Source of the DNA: Armigeres subalbatus
Taxonomy: Eukaryota; Arthropoda; Insecta; Diptera; Culicidae
DNA length: 64,000 nucleotides
Direction: 5' to 3'
NCBI RefSeq assembly: GCF_024139115.2
Contig: NC_085141.1
Coordinates: 371,031,925 to 371,095,924, forward strand
Position numbers and translations under genes: made by a program
Shown here: positions 10,496 through 22,619 of the stretch, in pieces
Layout: the number at the start of each line of letters is the position of its first letter
How positions within the stretch are numbered: the stretch's first letter is position 1
The notes under the pieces: generated by a model
Seen by the model: only the letters and a program-made list of their open reading frames with translations
Databases searched by the model: none
What the model was told of the DNA's origin: nothing

Positions 10496-11641
10496 AACGG
10501 GTGGCAACTGAAAAATTGGAATAACTTCAATACTTTTCTATCAGAACAATAATGCTTTCACAGAAATATAACTTTATGTGAATGAATCCTTAGAATGACT
10601 CCTTAGAATTGTCGCACAAACACACTTTCACTCCAAAATTGATTACAACATGCCGTCGAAACAGGAAGTACTGCGGCGTGCATTATAAATTTTTCAAGCG
10701 AATAAAGATCATGGGAAAAATACAAGGTCGAATAATTTAAGCGTGAAAATGTTTTGAAAACTGTCATAGCATTGTTTGGTCTACCAAACTCCATTTCATA
10801 CAAAGGTGATTGTAAGGCCAAAGACACGAATCAACTCATAAACAGGATCAGAAGCAGCATTCCGAAGATCGATGTGGCAGATCCGTACAGCGGTCATGTC
10901 ATACCAGCAAGACTAAGCTGCGCCGCACGGCGAACCACGGACCATATGCTAATATTCAGGGTTCGTACTTTTCGTTTCGATGAGACGAAATCAAACAATT
11001 TTCGGGTCGGGGAGAATCTTTTTTCGGAGTTTGTAGTGAAAAGCATTTCTCTTCCAACCCTCTTTTCTCTAGAGCAAACCTAGAAGATAAACGAAAATCA
11101 TGCCTACTTGATGAATTTCTTTTTTCGCTTCATCTCTTTTACGTCTCACTCACTTTTCGCGAAAATTTTCGGTAAGCAATTACAAAAATGTTACGACCGC
11201 AACGGGATTCGAACCTAGAACATCAACAAAAATGACGATGGGTTGCGGTCACTGTAGCCATACCACCACAGTGACTGCATGTAGGGATTAGGTTGTTTGT
11301 TCCATAAAGCCCACTCTGTTTGCAATTGGTCATGGCACGAAAAGAAAGCAAGAAGTGAGAAAACGAGCAATCGCGGCACTGGTAGTGAGGGAGAAATGTT
11401 TATCTCTCATCACACCTTTTTTCTTTTCCCGCAAACCGATTTCTCGGCGAAAATCAGCGTGAGGGAGCATTCTCTGCTCGTGAGAATGAGTGAGAATTAC
11501 GATCCCTGCTTATATTCACTAGTCTTAGTTCGAAGACTAAGGACAACTCTTTGTATAACATATATCAGATTGAACTGTAATTCTTTGTATATTTTATACC
11601 GAGCCATTCTTTTCATTCCAGTTTTTTAGTTGCCACCCGTT
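10496..11641. mobile_element. 1,146-bp element with 24-bp terminal inverted repeats and a tRNA-like module
   Basis: The ends are inverted repeats of 24 bp with 22 matches (10,496-10,519 and 11,618-11,641), starting AACGGGTGGCAACT. No clear target duplication was found, so the exact limits may be off by a few bases. The interior has no recognisable transposase; an open frame at 10,754-11,083 (109 codons) has no domain. On the minus strand at about 11,198-11,275 there is a tRNA-like module, listed separately. It could be a non-autonomous DNA transposon carrying a SINE fragment. Confidence 0.6.
11198..11275 (-). repeat. tRNA-like (SINE-type) module with A and B boxes
   Basis: Read on the minus strand, an A-box-like TGGTATGGCTACAGTGACC (11,247-11,265) is followed by a perfect B box GGTTCGAATCCC (11,204-11,215). 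The stems do not pair well enough for a functional tRNA: the T-arm flanks CTAGG and CCCGT do not match. So this is read as a SINE head or decayed tRNA-derived promoter rather than a tRNA gene. Confidence 0.6.
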
Positions 11642-11741
11642 AGAAAACATATGTCTTTTTGAAAGTTTATTGGTCAAGTTCATCTTTTTCGTCCTTGAGT
11701 TTCACCAAATATAATCTTTATATTTTGTTTTTCTCAAGCCT

Positions 11742-11980
11742 TGCACTGCCCATGATCGCATATTTGTAACACTCGCATTTTTGTTCATTTTGTAAAAAGC
11801 CTGTGAATAGTTCAGAAAGCTTAATTTACCGCATCTAATCCCACAACAATTAAATAGGCTTTACTATCTTGTTTATCTGTGGTAAGTTGGAAATGATTGA
11901 GTTTGTGGGGAGGATTAGCAAACGATTTACAAAATCAACCAAAATGCAAATGTTACAAATATGCGGTTATGGGCAGTGTA
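11742..11980. mobile_element. Hairpin MITE with TIRs of about 55 bp
   Basis: Left arm 11,742-11,796 and right arm 11,926-11,980 are inverted copies with few mismatches. They start CACTGCCCAT and share CGCATATTTGTAACA and a TTTTGTAAA inner edge. The inner parts (TAATCCCACAAC against GTTTGTGGGG) extend the pairing, so nearly all of the 240 bp can fold as one stem. No coding capacity. Class not resolved. Confidence 0.75.
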
Positions 11981-12149
11981 GCAGTCTAGTCTAGTCTACA
12001 CATACATAGCCAACTCTTGAGAGAATCCTGAAAAATGATAGAATCGACTAGTTACATCATTTTTATTGTCATTATTTATGTTGCCAGCTGCCAGCTGCCA
12101 GGCCCACTGTGCAGCGTTGTTGAATTTTTTTTTTTGTGAAATACAGTCC

Positions 12150-12370
12150 TTAACCTTCCTAACGTGTTCGGGTCAATATGACCCGAATCGCACTTTCAAA
12201 TTGTTATAGCTTTTTAACGCAACAATATGAAGGTCTGAAACTTCTTGACTTTTCCTATTTCGTGGAAAACTATGTTCCGGAACGTTGAACTACTTTGTAC
12301 GACGTTCCTGAAGGGCTCCAAAAAAAAACTCACACTTACGGTGTTCGGGTCATATTGACCCGGATTTGAC
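12150..12370. repeat. Block with two GGGTCAATATGACCC-like palindromes
   Basis: TTCGGGTCAATATGACCCGAA lies at about 12,167-12,187 as a perfect palindrome, and a near copy (CGGGTCATATTGACCCGG) lies at about 12,346-12,363. The block starts TTAACCTTCC at 12,150, a start that would suit a piggyBac-type element with TTAA duplication, but no matching right end was found. Confidence 0.35.
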
Positions 12371-12604
12371 TTGGCAATATCTCGGGCATTTCACAGCCAA
12401 ATTCACATGTTTATATACCAAAATAATCGTCTGCTCATAAATTTTCCGAAACAGACCTCAGATTGTTGATCGGCCACACCTACATCCTGTAATCGTCGGA
12501 GGAAGGATCGTCAGTTGGCCACTTTTATATGGACGAAAATTGCACACGAATATCGCGAATGAACGATTTTATTGCTGTTTTTTTCTCAGAAATGTACATA
12601 ATAC

Positions 12605-12725
12605 CACTGGCGGAGCCAGCTATTGCTTTTTTGGTGGGACACCACTAAGCGCAAGAACAATAAAACAATAGCCAATCAATGGTGTGATTGCATCGCGTGG
12701 TGCCCCACCTCTGTCTCCGCCAGTG
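12605..12725. mobile_element. hAT-type MITE, 121 bp
   Basis: The ends are inverted repeats CACTGGCGGAG and CTCCGCCAGTG. The 8 bp on each side, CATAATAC (12,597-12,604) and CATAATTC (12,726-12,733), agree at 7 of 8 positions, the duplication length typical of hAT transposons. No coding capacity. Confidence 0.75.
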
Positions 12726-12774
12726 CATAATTCTATTTCAGTAATGCTGAATTGTGAATGCTGACAATATTTCT

Positions 12775-14160
12775 ACAGATGTTCTAGGTTCTCCAAACCA
12801 TTCTGGATTTTAGAGCCCAGGTCTACCAAGTCAATTACGCTTGGTACGAAACCAAAAGCAACTCATGGTGCCCATACATGCCCTTAGAGGCCATGCGCAT
12901 AAATTATGATCTAGATATGTCCAAACCGTATGTTCTAAGTTCTCCAAATCATTCTGGAGTTCAGACGAAATGACCTACCAACATTACTGGGCTCGATATG
13001 AAGCCAATAACAATCCATATAGGTCCTTAGAGGCCATGCACATTATTTGCGATCTAGATATGTCCAATTCGGATGTTCTAAGTTCTCCAAATCATTCTGG
13101 AGTTTAGGCGAGTAGGTCTCCCAAGACAACTGGGCTTGATATCAAGCCAATAACAACCCATACAGGCCCTTATCGGCCTTGTGCATGATTCACGATCTAT
13201 ATATGTCGAATTCGAATGTTCTAAGTTCTCCAAATCATTCTGGAGTTCAGACGAATTGATATCAAGCCAATAACAACCCATACAGGTCCTTAGAGGCCAT
13301 GCGCATGATTTATGATCTAGATATGTCCAAACCGGATGTTATAAGTTCTCCAAATCATTCTTGAGTACAAACCTATTGATCTACCTCGTCAGCTGGGCTT
13401 AATTCAAAGACAATAGCAATGTGAATTATTTACGATCTAGATATATCCATAATACACACTTAATTTTTTTCCCGAGATATCAGCAATTTGTTGAACTTTT
13501 ACCGAGATTCGCACAGCCGAGCCCCAGCAAACGTGTTTTTGCCGAGATTTCTGTCAAAATTGCTGAAAATCAGCAAATTATTTGCCGAAAAACCAGCTAA
13601 CAAACGTTATTTTTACCGGGATATCAGTTTTATTTTGCTAGGCACACGGCTGTGCGGATTTTGCCGAGTTCAAGTCAACTATGTTGGTATAAAGCCTATA
13701 GCATTCTATTGTCTGTGGCTCAAAGACAATATGCATGGTTTACGATTTATATCTGTCCAAATCGTATTTCAATCTACTCAAATCATTCTGGTTTAGACCA
13801 TCTGCTTTACCAAAGCAACTGGGCTTGATACTTAACTCTCAATAGCATCCAATAGCAATCCATGATGTTCATATAGCCGCCTTGAAGCCATGCACATGAT
13901 TTAGGATTCAGATATGTCCAAATCGGATATTCTAAGCTTTCGAATCGTTCTAGAATTCAAACCATTTGGTCTATCATATCAATTGTACAAAACCAATAGA
14001 AACATATGGTGCTAAATATTTAAATCACTAAAGAGTTCAGATGAATTGATGTTCAAAGTAAACTTAGAACAAAACCGATAGGAACCCAATATATTCAACT
14101 ATTAATGCTTACGGTTTACAATCTTGTTCGTCCAAATGTGATGTTTTGAGCTCTCAGATT
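12775..14160. repeat. Decayed satellite array, monomer about 140 bp
   Basis: The phrase TTCTCCAAATCATTCTGGAG recurs with variants near 12,788, 12,940, 13,083, 13,225, 13,347 and more weakly near 13,778 and 13,940. Each copy is followed by a block ending in CCTTAGAGGCCATGCGCAT and GATCTAGATATGTCCAA. Spacing is mostly about 120-150 bp. Copies decay to the right. The array is interrupted at about 13,455-13,690. Confidence 0.75.
13455..13690. repeat. Inverted-repeat insertion in the satellite
   Basis: Foreign to the satellite monomer. The halves are related in inverted orientation: CCGAGATTCGCACAGCCG near 13,501 against CGGCTGTGCGGATTTTGCCG near 13,646, and AAACGTGTTTTTGCCGAGAT near 13,529 against AACGTTATTTTTACCGGGAT near 13,603. 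Likely a MITE or fold-back element; exact ends not resolved. Confidence 0.5.
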
Positions 14161-15779
14161 ATCTATCCGACTAGAAGGTCATATCAAAGTTATACAGCAT
14201 ATGTTATTTGTTATACTAAATTTTTTAAACAAAATTTGTTAGAAACATGTGAAGCTGTTGTTAAAATATCTAAATTTCTATCAAAATTACACTACTGGAA
14301 ACAAAAACTATCAAATTTTGTTACAATTTTATCAAAAAATAAAATATTTTGTTAGAAATTTAAACAGAATCAGATACAAAATATATTGTTTCTGTGCAGT
14401 TGCAAATTTTAACAGTTCGTGATAGGTCTCTAGATTGTGATCAACCATCAGAAGTTTTTGTTTGTCTGAACAAGAATATTTTTGAGAACAGAAACTACAT
14501 CATTACAAATAAGCAACCTTTTCAAATTAGGGAAAATACCTATTCTTGGCAATCTAAGACATTCGCCAATAGAATGATAAAAATAATGAATAAATACACT
14601 AAAACACAGGTATAGTTCAACTGGTGTACATTTGTACGCTCTTTCTTTGATGATTGGTGTTTACTAAATATAACAGCTTTACCAAACTCAGTAAATTTAA
14701 TATAAAGTAACAGGTCAACGTTTCTTCTATTGGCATAACAATTTCTATTATCAGCAATGAGTTTGCTCCTTTAGCAACTAGATATGGAAGTAGAAAACTG
14801 GTAATTTACTGGTGCCAAATGGTGGTTGTTTATATCCTCCAGTAGTAAAATTCATTCATATTAATCGGCCGCTAATCTCCTTCACTCAATTTTGGAACAA
14901 ACTTTGTTTTATCAAATTGGCTTAAAACAAAACATGGATTTTAGCCTTGCATCAATTTTATGTCATGTAGACATATACGCAAAAGCATTTAAACACATTG
15001 TAAAACAAATTTACTTTACGTAACAAAAAACAAACGTGAATGGCAGAGGGTACCCGTGTACCCAGATATTTATATTATCATAACTTTTACCATTTTCAAC
15101 CTATTTGAATAATGTTGTCCATTTTGGAGAAGGAACTTGAATGCCTTTTGTCCGCTCAAGATTTACATCTTTTGCCTTTGTAATGCCTTAGAGTCGTAAG
15201 CAAAGGTCTATCAACCAGTTTTAAATACACAACTTGCTCTTTGGGGTCCTTACTATATATGTTTGTTTCATCAAAAAATCATGGTGGTTATGTACAAGAC
15301 ACGACCGCTCGACGTAAACTACGTAAAATTAAATCTATACATAAGAATGAATGTTTGTCTGTCTGCCCTTATAGACTAGGAAACGGCATGAACATTTGTA
15401 TGTAGAGGTTTTAGGAACGATGAAGGTTCTTACGATGGTATTAGACCCCTCCTCTTCTGGAAGGGCTCCATACAAATGATATACAAATTTCTGCTTTAAT
15501 CGAAAATTAATCTAAAAATGGAATCAAAATTTGCAAATTTCGAATACTTAATCGTCTTTAAATAATGTAAAAATATTTAATTAATCAATGTAAGGTAAAA
15601 CGAAGCTCGTCGGTTCTGGTAGTATAGCATATTAACAATATATTCCAACTCGTGAGTCTACACATATCAATAATGGGCAGCACTGTCCTATCCAGCTGAG
15701 CCACCCATACTTACACTACGTTTCACAGTTGAATAATAGACAATACCTAAAAGTAGGCAATTATTTATCAGGGTGTCTA
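14161..15779. other. AT-rich stretch, no supported gene
   Basis: Open frames at 14,146-14,355 and 14,394-14,615 are lysine, asparagine and isoleucine rich and look like chance frames. A repeat-like piece at about 15,289-15,490 starts GTACAAGACACGACCG, contains TGTCTGTCTGCCC and AAGGTTCTTACGATGG, and shares its start with a block near 55,489. Confidence 0.35.
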
Positions 15780-18700
15780 CTCATCTGTAAAACAAAATTC
15801 CTGATTTTTCCAGATTTTTCCAGGTATTTTACAATAATTTCAGGTAAAAACAAACGTTCTATAGATTTTAGCACAAAATAATCAAATTAAAAAAGTAAAT
15901 GGCGAAAATATTGTTTTAAAGAATATTTTGAGCCTCACATAAACAATGTTGTAAATTACTTAACAAAATTCCTTCAGGAACTCCTTCGCAAGTTTACCCA
16001 GAAATTGCTTCGCATTCAATCGAAATTCCTTCAGAAATCACACAGGAAAAAGGAATAGAAAAGGAAAAGGAATAGGAAAAACATCTCAAGAAATGTTCAA
16101 ATTCCTTCAGAGATGCATTTGCACTCCTTTAAGATTTTTTTTTAAATTCCTTTAGGTGTTTGTTCGAAAATGTCTTGTGAAAATCCTCGAAATACCTTTA
16201 TAAAATACTTTGCAGATTTATTCAGATATTCTTCTAAATTTTTTTAGGAATTTCTTGAAAATTTGATTAAGAGTTCTTTATGAAATTTCTTAGAATTTTA
16301 TTTCAGCTGTTTTTTAAAGAAACTAAAAGCTTCTTAAGGAAATGTTCCGGAAATATGTTTGAATTTCTGAAATCCTTCAGAACTTACAACTTACGAAAAC
16401 TCCTTCAGAAGTATGTTGATGCAAAATTATGAGATTGCGCGTCCAGGACGTAAGGTCCAAGGACGTTAGGCATAATCTGAGATGGATGTGACAATTCAAT
16501 TGAGACTGCCTTGTTGTTTTTAATCGGTTGCTCTGACGAGGTGGTCGCAGTGCAGCCAAATTAATTTGGTACAAAATCTTCCAAATATCATGTATCCAAC
16601 TCAAGAGCGTAGCCAGAGGGGGCAGGTTGTCGCCCCATAAATTGAGAAATGAATTCCTCAAACATTGCCTTTACATCCAATTATATACAGAAATAGGTGG
16701 TTGAAATTCAAAAGATTCAAAACTTATTAGGACATCCAGGATCCATAATATATGAAAGTTCAAAACAACTCGAAACATTTCGGGCAATTCTTCTTGAAAT
16801 CCTTCTAGAATCTCCCTTCTGAATTCCTCGGAAAGTTTTCCACAAATTCCTCTGAAAATCGTTCGAAAATCCTTCTCGTAATTGTAATTCCTCTATCAGA
16901 AACCCCCACTATTTTTTCAGGAAATTCACGAGGAAATTCCTTGAAGATTTATTTTCTTCTCAAGATTTACTTCTAGTTATTTCTTCTGTTCTCTCTTCAG
17001 GAAGAATCCGGCATTTCCTTCAGGCATGCATTCGAGAGTTCCGTCAAGAATACATACGAATTTCTTCCCAAAATTTTACGAAGTTTCTTCAAAATTTATG
17101 ACGGAAATCCTCCGATTTGCTCCATAATTTCACTTGTAAATCTATAAGAAATTCCTTCGGAAATTCTTCTAGAACTATTCCGGCATTCCTCTCGGAACTC
17201 TTCCTTTAATTCCTCCGGGATTACTTCAAGAAATTTTCGGGAATACCTCCAAACATTCAATAGCGAAATCATCTACATTCCAATCTGGAATTCTTTTCGC
17301 AATTCTTCAGAATATCTTTCAAGAAATCCTCTAGAAATATCTTCATGAATTTCTCCTGAATTCGTCCAATATTTCGCCATAAATTCTTACAGGTATTTTT
17401 TCAAGATTTTCTTCAGGTACTTCTCAGAATTCTTCTTCGTTGACATTACATCCACCACTGGGACATTGCCGCCTCGCTTAGTGTTCATTAAACACTTCCA
17501 CAGTTATTAACCAGGAAATCGAGATAATTTCCAGACAATTGCTTCAGGAATTTCTCCGGGAGATTTTCCGGAAGTGTACTAGAATTCCTTCCGGACTTCA
17601 CTCGAATTTACTCGGATATCTGCAAGAGTTCTTCCAGAAATTTCTTCGGAACAATCCGCAGATTTTCTTCAGCAATTCATCTGGGAATACTTTCAGGATT
17701 TCATCTGGAATTTCTGCATTAATTCTCCTGGTATTTTCTGGGAATTCCTTCAGATATTTTTTCGAAATTCCATTAGAACTTCTAGAATTATTTCTGGACT
17801 TCCATGTGAGAATTCCTCCGAAGTGCTTGTGGGAGTTCCTCCGGGAGTTTTTCGAGTTTTTCCAAGAAATTCTCGGTAATACCTCCAGGAACTTTACAGG
17901 AATTCCTGGACGATATTTGGCAGGAATTTCACGGAAATGGGATTTCGGAAGTTTCTTTAGAAATATTTTTCTCTTCCTCTGAAGTTCCACCAGTAGTTCC
18001 TTCGGAATTCAATCAGGATTTCTTTCAGGAATTCATTTAGCATTTCTTTGGGATTTATCTACAAATTCCTCAGAAGTTCTTCAGAGAATTTCCTGATTCT
18101 TGTAATTCCTCCTGGAGGTTCTTTTAAGAATTCTTCCAGGAGTTCTCCTGAATTCTTACGGAAGTTCCTTTGGGAGTTCATCCTAGAATTCTTATGAGAG
18201 TTCCTCCAGGATTTCCTCCGGAAATTCTTCCTGTAGTTCTTCAATAAATTCTCCAGAAGTTCCACCCATTTCCTCCGAGAATTCCTCGATAATTTCTCCG
18301 GAAATTCCTATAGAAAATCCCGGAGTTCCTCCGAAATTACTCTGGGAGTTCCTCGAGAATTCCTTTTCAGAGAAACCGGAGAAACTGCCGGTGAAACTCG
18401 GAAGGATTCTCGTAGAAACTGCTGGTGGTGTCCTGGAGGAATTCCTTAGGAACTGCCAGAGGAGCTCCTGAATCTCCGTAAGAACTCCCGGAGGAATCCC
18501 AGAGAAACTATCGGAAGAACTTCGAGGAATTTCCAACCTAATTTCTGAAGAAAGCCTAAATGATTTCCTGAAAAAACCTGAATAATTTCCTGAATAGCTT
18601 CTGGTGGAATCCTCGGAGGAATTTCCAGAGAAACTCCGGATGAAATGCTGGTGGAATTCCGGAGGAACTCCGAAAACTGAAGAATTTCTGAAGAAACTCC

Positions 18701-19700
18701 GGAGAATTCCAAAGGAACCCGGGAAACTACCAGAAGCATTCTCGAAACAAGAGAATTCATCTTATGACAAATCTCGTCTAGCTGAAACCTTTGTTGGGGT
18801 TTGTAGCTGGACCATCATCATCATCAGAGGACATCCGGAGAATTCCCTGAGAGCTCGCAGAAAAATTCTCGGAGGAGCTTCTGGTGGAAAATCTATATAA
18901 ATTCGGAAGAAGCCTAAATAAATTCAATTTTCGAAATTCCAGAAGAATTTTCAGAGGAACTGCCGATAGAACTACCGGAATTATTCTCGAAGGAAATCCT
19001 AGAGAAATTCTTGGTGGAAATGCGGTGGAACTCCTAGAAGAATTCCAGGAGAAATTTTCGGAGAAACTCCTGGAGGATCTCCCAGTGGAAATCTTGAAGT
19101 TTACCGAATTCTTCCAGGATTTCATTGCAATTAATCTAGGAATTCCTCCGAAAATTCCATTGTTGATTCCATTTTCGTATAATTTCTGTATAAATTTCCG
19201 GCGGAATTCCTGGAGAAATTCTTTGACATTTTCACAAAAATTATTCGAAACAATTAAAGGAAATTTTATGGAATTTGCACAACAAATTAGATTTTTCTTG
19301 AAATTCTCAGGAATTTTTAATGACAATTCTGCGGATTTCCACAGATATTCTATTCTTAAAAATTATGAGAAACAGCACGAAATTATTTGAATTGCAGGAA
19401 TTCTGCAGAACTTATAAAGAAGTTCGAGAAGATTTTCTTGGAGTAAATAATGGTGGAATTTCGGATCAATTCCGGCAAAATTTATGGTAGAATTCTGAAG
19501 ACACTGCCGAAGAAGTTACTGGAGGCATTCCTAAAGAATCCTGATAGAATTTCGGATAGAATGCTAGGAAATGTCGAAGGAATTCCTGGAGAAAGCTTGC
19601 ATATTGATTTTCCTAAATATTATTTCAGAGAGGATTTTTTTGAAATTCAGATGTATGGTTCTAGTTTTCTTAAACTTATGGAAGAATGCAGGATTTTTAT
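15780..19700. repeat. Decayed short-period repeat region built on GGAATTCC
   Basis: Dense variants of GAATTCCTCCGGAA and its complement, with spacing mostly of 12-15 bases and multiples. The clearest section is 17,100-19,100. Because the core is nearly palindromic, both strands read alike; several open frames here (for example 17,539-17,982) only translate the repeat into strings such as EFLREI and NSSGN. Other repeats interrupt it: a block near 17,440-17,515 resembling the abundant Aedes repeat containing CACTGGGACA and CTTAGTGTTC, and non-repeat sequence at about 16,390-16,750. Confidence 0.65.
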
Positions 19701-20699
19701 AATAATAGACGATTTTATATTCTTTCTGAATACTAAGTTCGTTAATATTTTTCTCACTTTATTTAAAAATATCTGATGAGCAATAAATCACGCATTTCTA
19801 AATCCATTATTTATTGTTTTAATCATTATTGTTTCGATTTGGTTTCATAGTAAATATTCATGTGTTTTTTAAACTACTATAAAACTACGATTTAGAAGAC
19901 CAAAAAGTTCTTCTCGAAATCCTGGCTACGCCCATGTTTATCGCCCAATCAGTTTGCTTTCTTCAATAAGCAGACTGGATGATTATTTTAAATAGAATGA
20001 TGGTTCATATTAATGGGCAAGTCGCCTGAAGGCATAATATTGGTCAGAGCTCGAATGTAAGCTGATGTACAACAATAAGTATGCTCAACGGCAATAATAT
20101 CTAAGGGTTGAGTCATATACCTACCTATAACATTTTGAAATCAGCGTAACTATGATTATCGAGTACACGAAGATGCTGCGCTATTATCCTCACGTGCCTC
20201 GAAGTTTTCAACAAACTGATTTCTATTAACGCTGTTATACTAAATAACTATCCATCATCATGATAAAGGGAAGAGGCAGGCCCTGTTTCAGACGGTGAAG
20301 GACCTTCAACCGCCATTCTCAGGATTCTATCCTCTCAATATGTTCAAATCGTCTTCCGATAAGCCTCACGCTTCCAGCCAATGTGATGATGTCTCATCCA
20401 CCAGGAAATTCTTCTCATCTGACCCGGACGCACATGCCTCCAGCACGTGGAAGGTCCAGAGCATGTTGACTCGTCAAATCCATTCTATCTGGACTAAACC
20501 AAACGTATTTGCTCTTCTTCTGGGGACTACAACCACTCTGAAATGCATTGGACACGTTCTGAGAATGGTGGATTTAAGATTGATGTTAGTAAATCAAGGA
20601 TGACACGATCTGGGAACGCACTTTACGATGGATTCTGTTTCAACGGTTTGACACAAGTGAACTCCTTACAGAATACTAACAATAGGACTCTCGATTTGG
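19701..20699. other. No supported gene
   Basis: AT-rich to about 20,150, then a more balanced stretch to 20,700. The latter may be decayed LINE sequence (an IGHVLRMVD-like string near 20,550), but no continuous domain could be followed. CTGGCTACGCCC at about 19,924 is an inverted match to GCGTAGCCAG near 16,609, a possible transposon end pair. Confidence 0.3.
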
Positions 20700-21476
20700 C
20701 CCTGTGAATGACAGGACGTTACCAGTCTGCTGCGTTCTGAAGCAGTAGAACATGGATTTACTGATGCAATTTGAACAATCTTTTGATGGGATCAGTTTGA
20801 TTTTCTACGTACCGATTATGATCTTCTGCATCCGTCCAATTATCAATTGATTGCGCTTCCTAGATTCCGATCGGATCGGATAGTATTATCGACATATTCA
20901 ACCGCGAAATTCAGCAATTGAGCCCATGCCCTCAAGCGACCGCCGCTGAAACCTCCTTGGACAAACAGATATGTCCGTAAGCTGAAAAGATGTAAGCAGT
21001 CTGCCCTTCGGAAGTAAAGACATAATCGTACTCCACCTCCAAGCGTTGTTTGTGTTGGCTAGCAACAAATATACGCTTTAACCGTTTATCATGCAAGGTA
21101 TATTGATCGTACGCAGAGGAGTTGCAATTACATCCTAAAAGTTTTGGTCCTTTGTCCAAACGAAACGCAAAGAAAACGGCTACCTATGAGCATGCATTAT
21201 GTGACTTATCTGCAGACACGCATCTGAAAAGTGCATACTATTTGCCCAGCATTTCAAAAAGCTTTACGAATGCAGCTGCACATCTCAAGTAGACGAAGCC
21301 CTCCGAGATACTCCGTTAGATCGTTTCGATTTTGGAATTTTGAAATTTCTGAAGAACAAGTACTACAGGTACTCAGCTCAAGTACTCCACAACGGACCGG
21401 ATGGCGTTCCATCGGCTCTGCTTAAGAGGCATTCCACGGGGCATGTCAGTCGATCCTGAGCACCATTTCGAAAATA
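20700..21476 (+). pseudogene. Second Jockey-like LINE, part upstream of the long-TIR transposon
   Basis: The best-preserved part is at about 21,325-21,430, where two frames give ISEEQVLQVLSS and NGPDGVPSALLKR, the start of a Jockey-type RT domain. Text before it is heavily decayed and its left limit is uncertain. The RT resumes at about 25,130 beyond the DNA transposon, so this LINE was the target of that insertion. Confidence 0.6.
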
Positions 21477-21890
21477 TTTGAAACTCTGCACAGTTTTCAA
21501 TTTCATCTAAATCGACATTTTTCGATATCAAATCTTCATATTGAGTCACGACTAACTTTTCAAAAGGTGTGTGAAAATGGTTCAAAAATATTTAAAAGCT
21601 GCACAGCAAAACGGAATGTTCGATTGTTATGATTTTTCAGCAAAGTTAGACAACTAAATGGTGATTCTTAAGAAAATGTGCACAGTAAAAAAATATTTTT
21701 GCCTTTAAAAATATCATTTTGTCACAAAACTCAAATATCTCAAAACCCTATCTTTTTCGAACGTAATTTTTAGGAAAACGGTCCATTATATTAGCTATCT
21801 ACCATAAAATTTGGTGATGTAATAAACAAAAAAGTTATGACATTTCAAACATTTCACAATTTTCAAATTTAGTAAAAAAAATTTTTCTGT
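21477..21890 (+). repeat. Left long terminal inverted repeat
   Basis: Inverted partner of 24,660-25,076. It contains TTGAAACTCTGCACAG at the outer edge and AAGTTATGACATTTCAAAC near the inner edge. Inner limits are approximate because the arms fade into AT-rich sequence. Confidence 0.8.
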
Positions 21891-22619
21891 GTAAGTTATT
21901 TCGAGAATTAGTTTGATGCAGATTTTATTGTATGAGGACTGATTTAAACAAGTTGTTTTCATGATATTTTGATTTAATTATTCATAGCATCTATAAGAAA
22001 CTTAGACACGATCCAGTGTTGTGATCAAAAGTATTGATATTATAATTTTCATTGCACGTGATGCGAAAATTCTTTTAATAGTGTTGAAACCTGTTGATAA
22101 TAACGTTGATAGAAACATATCAGAAATGTTATTTTTAAGACAAAAGCTAAAATCAAAGATTTATATACACGTGTACGTCTATAGTTTACCTGCAAAAATA
22201 TACCTCTTAGAGAATAGACTTTATGATCGGGAGGAAACGGTATCTTCAAAACAAATGCATGATAGAATACATGACAATGTCACGAAAAACAAAAAAATTA
22301 CTACTACGGTTGTTAAAGATCTTATAGTAATTTTTTCTTCAGTCAACAAATGACACCAAACTAGTCAGTAAAACTTAAAAGTGATTTTGTTTATTGAAAT
22401 ATTACGAACAACGAGTAGCCGCTTTCTCAACTGGTTATGCTCAATGTCCACATTGAATACAAATTTACGCATTAACACGTCCTGCCGTCTAAACGTTGAC
22501 AAAAGAGCAACGTATATTCATCGGTTGAGCAGAGCGCAGGAAGTTCGAAAACGACAGCAACTGAGGAATTGCCAGATGTATCGCAACAACTGAGGAATTA
22601 CCAGAAGTATTAGTGCTGA

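Noticed and set aside
11198..11275. Functional tRNA gene on the minus strand
   Set aside because: A and B boxes are present, but the acceptor and T stems do not pair; better read as a SINE-type module.
12150..12370. piggyBac element starting TTAACCTTCC
   Set aside because: No right end or TTAA partner and no transposase were found; only the palindromes are reported.
17539..17990. Overlapping open frames of 147 and 130 codons on opposite strands
   Set aside because: Both translate the near-palindromic GGAATTCC repeat and no domain is visible.
16602..19935. 3.3-kb transposon bounded by GCGTAGCCAG and CTGGCTACGC
   Set aside because: The inverted match is only about 10 bp, flanks disagree, and the interior is ordinary decayed repeat; left as a remark.
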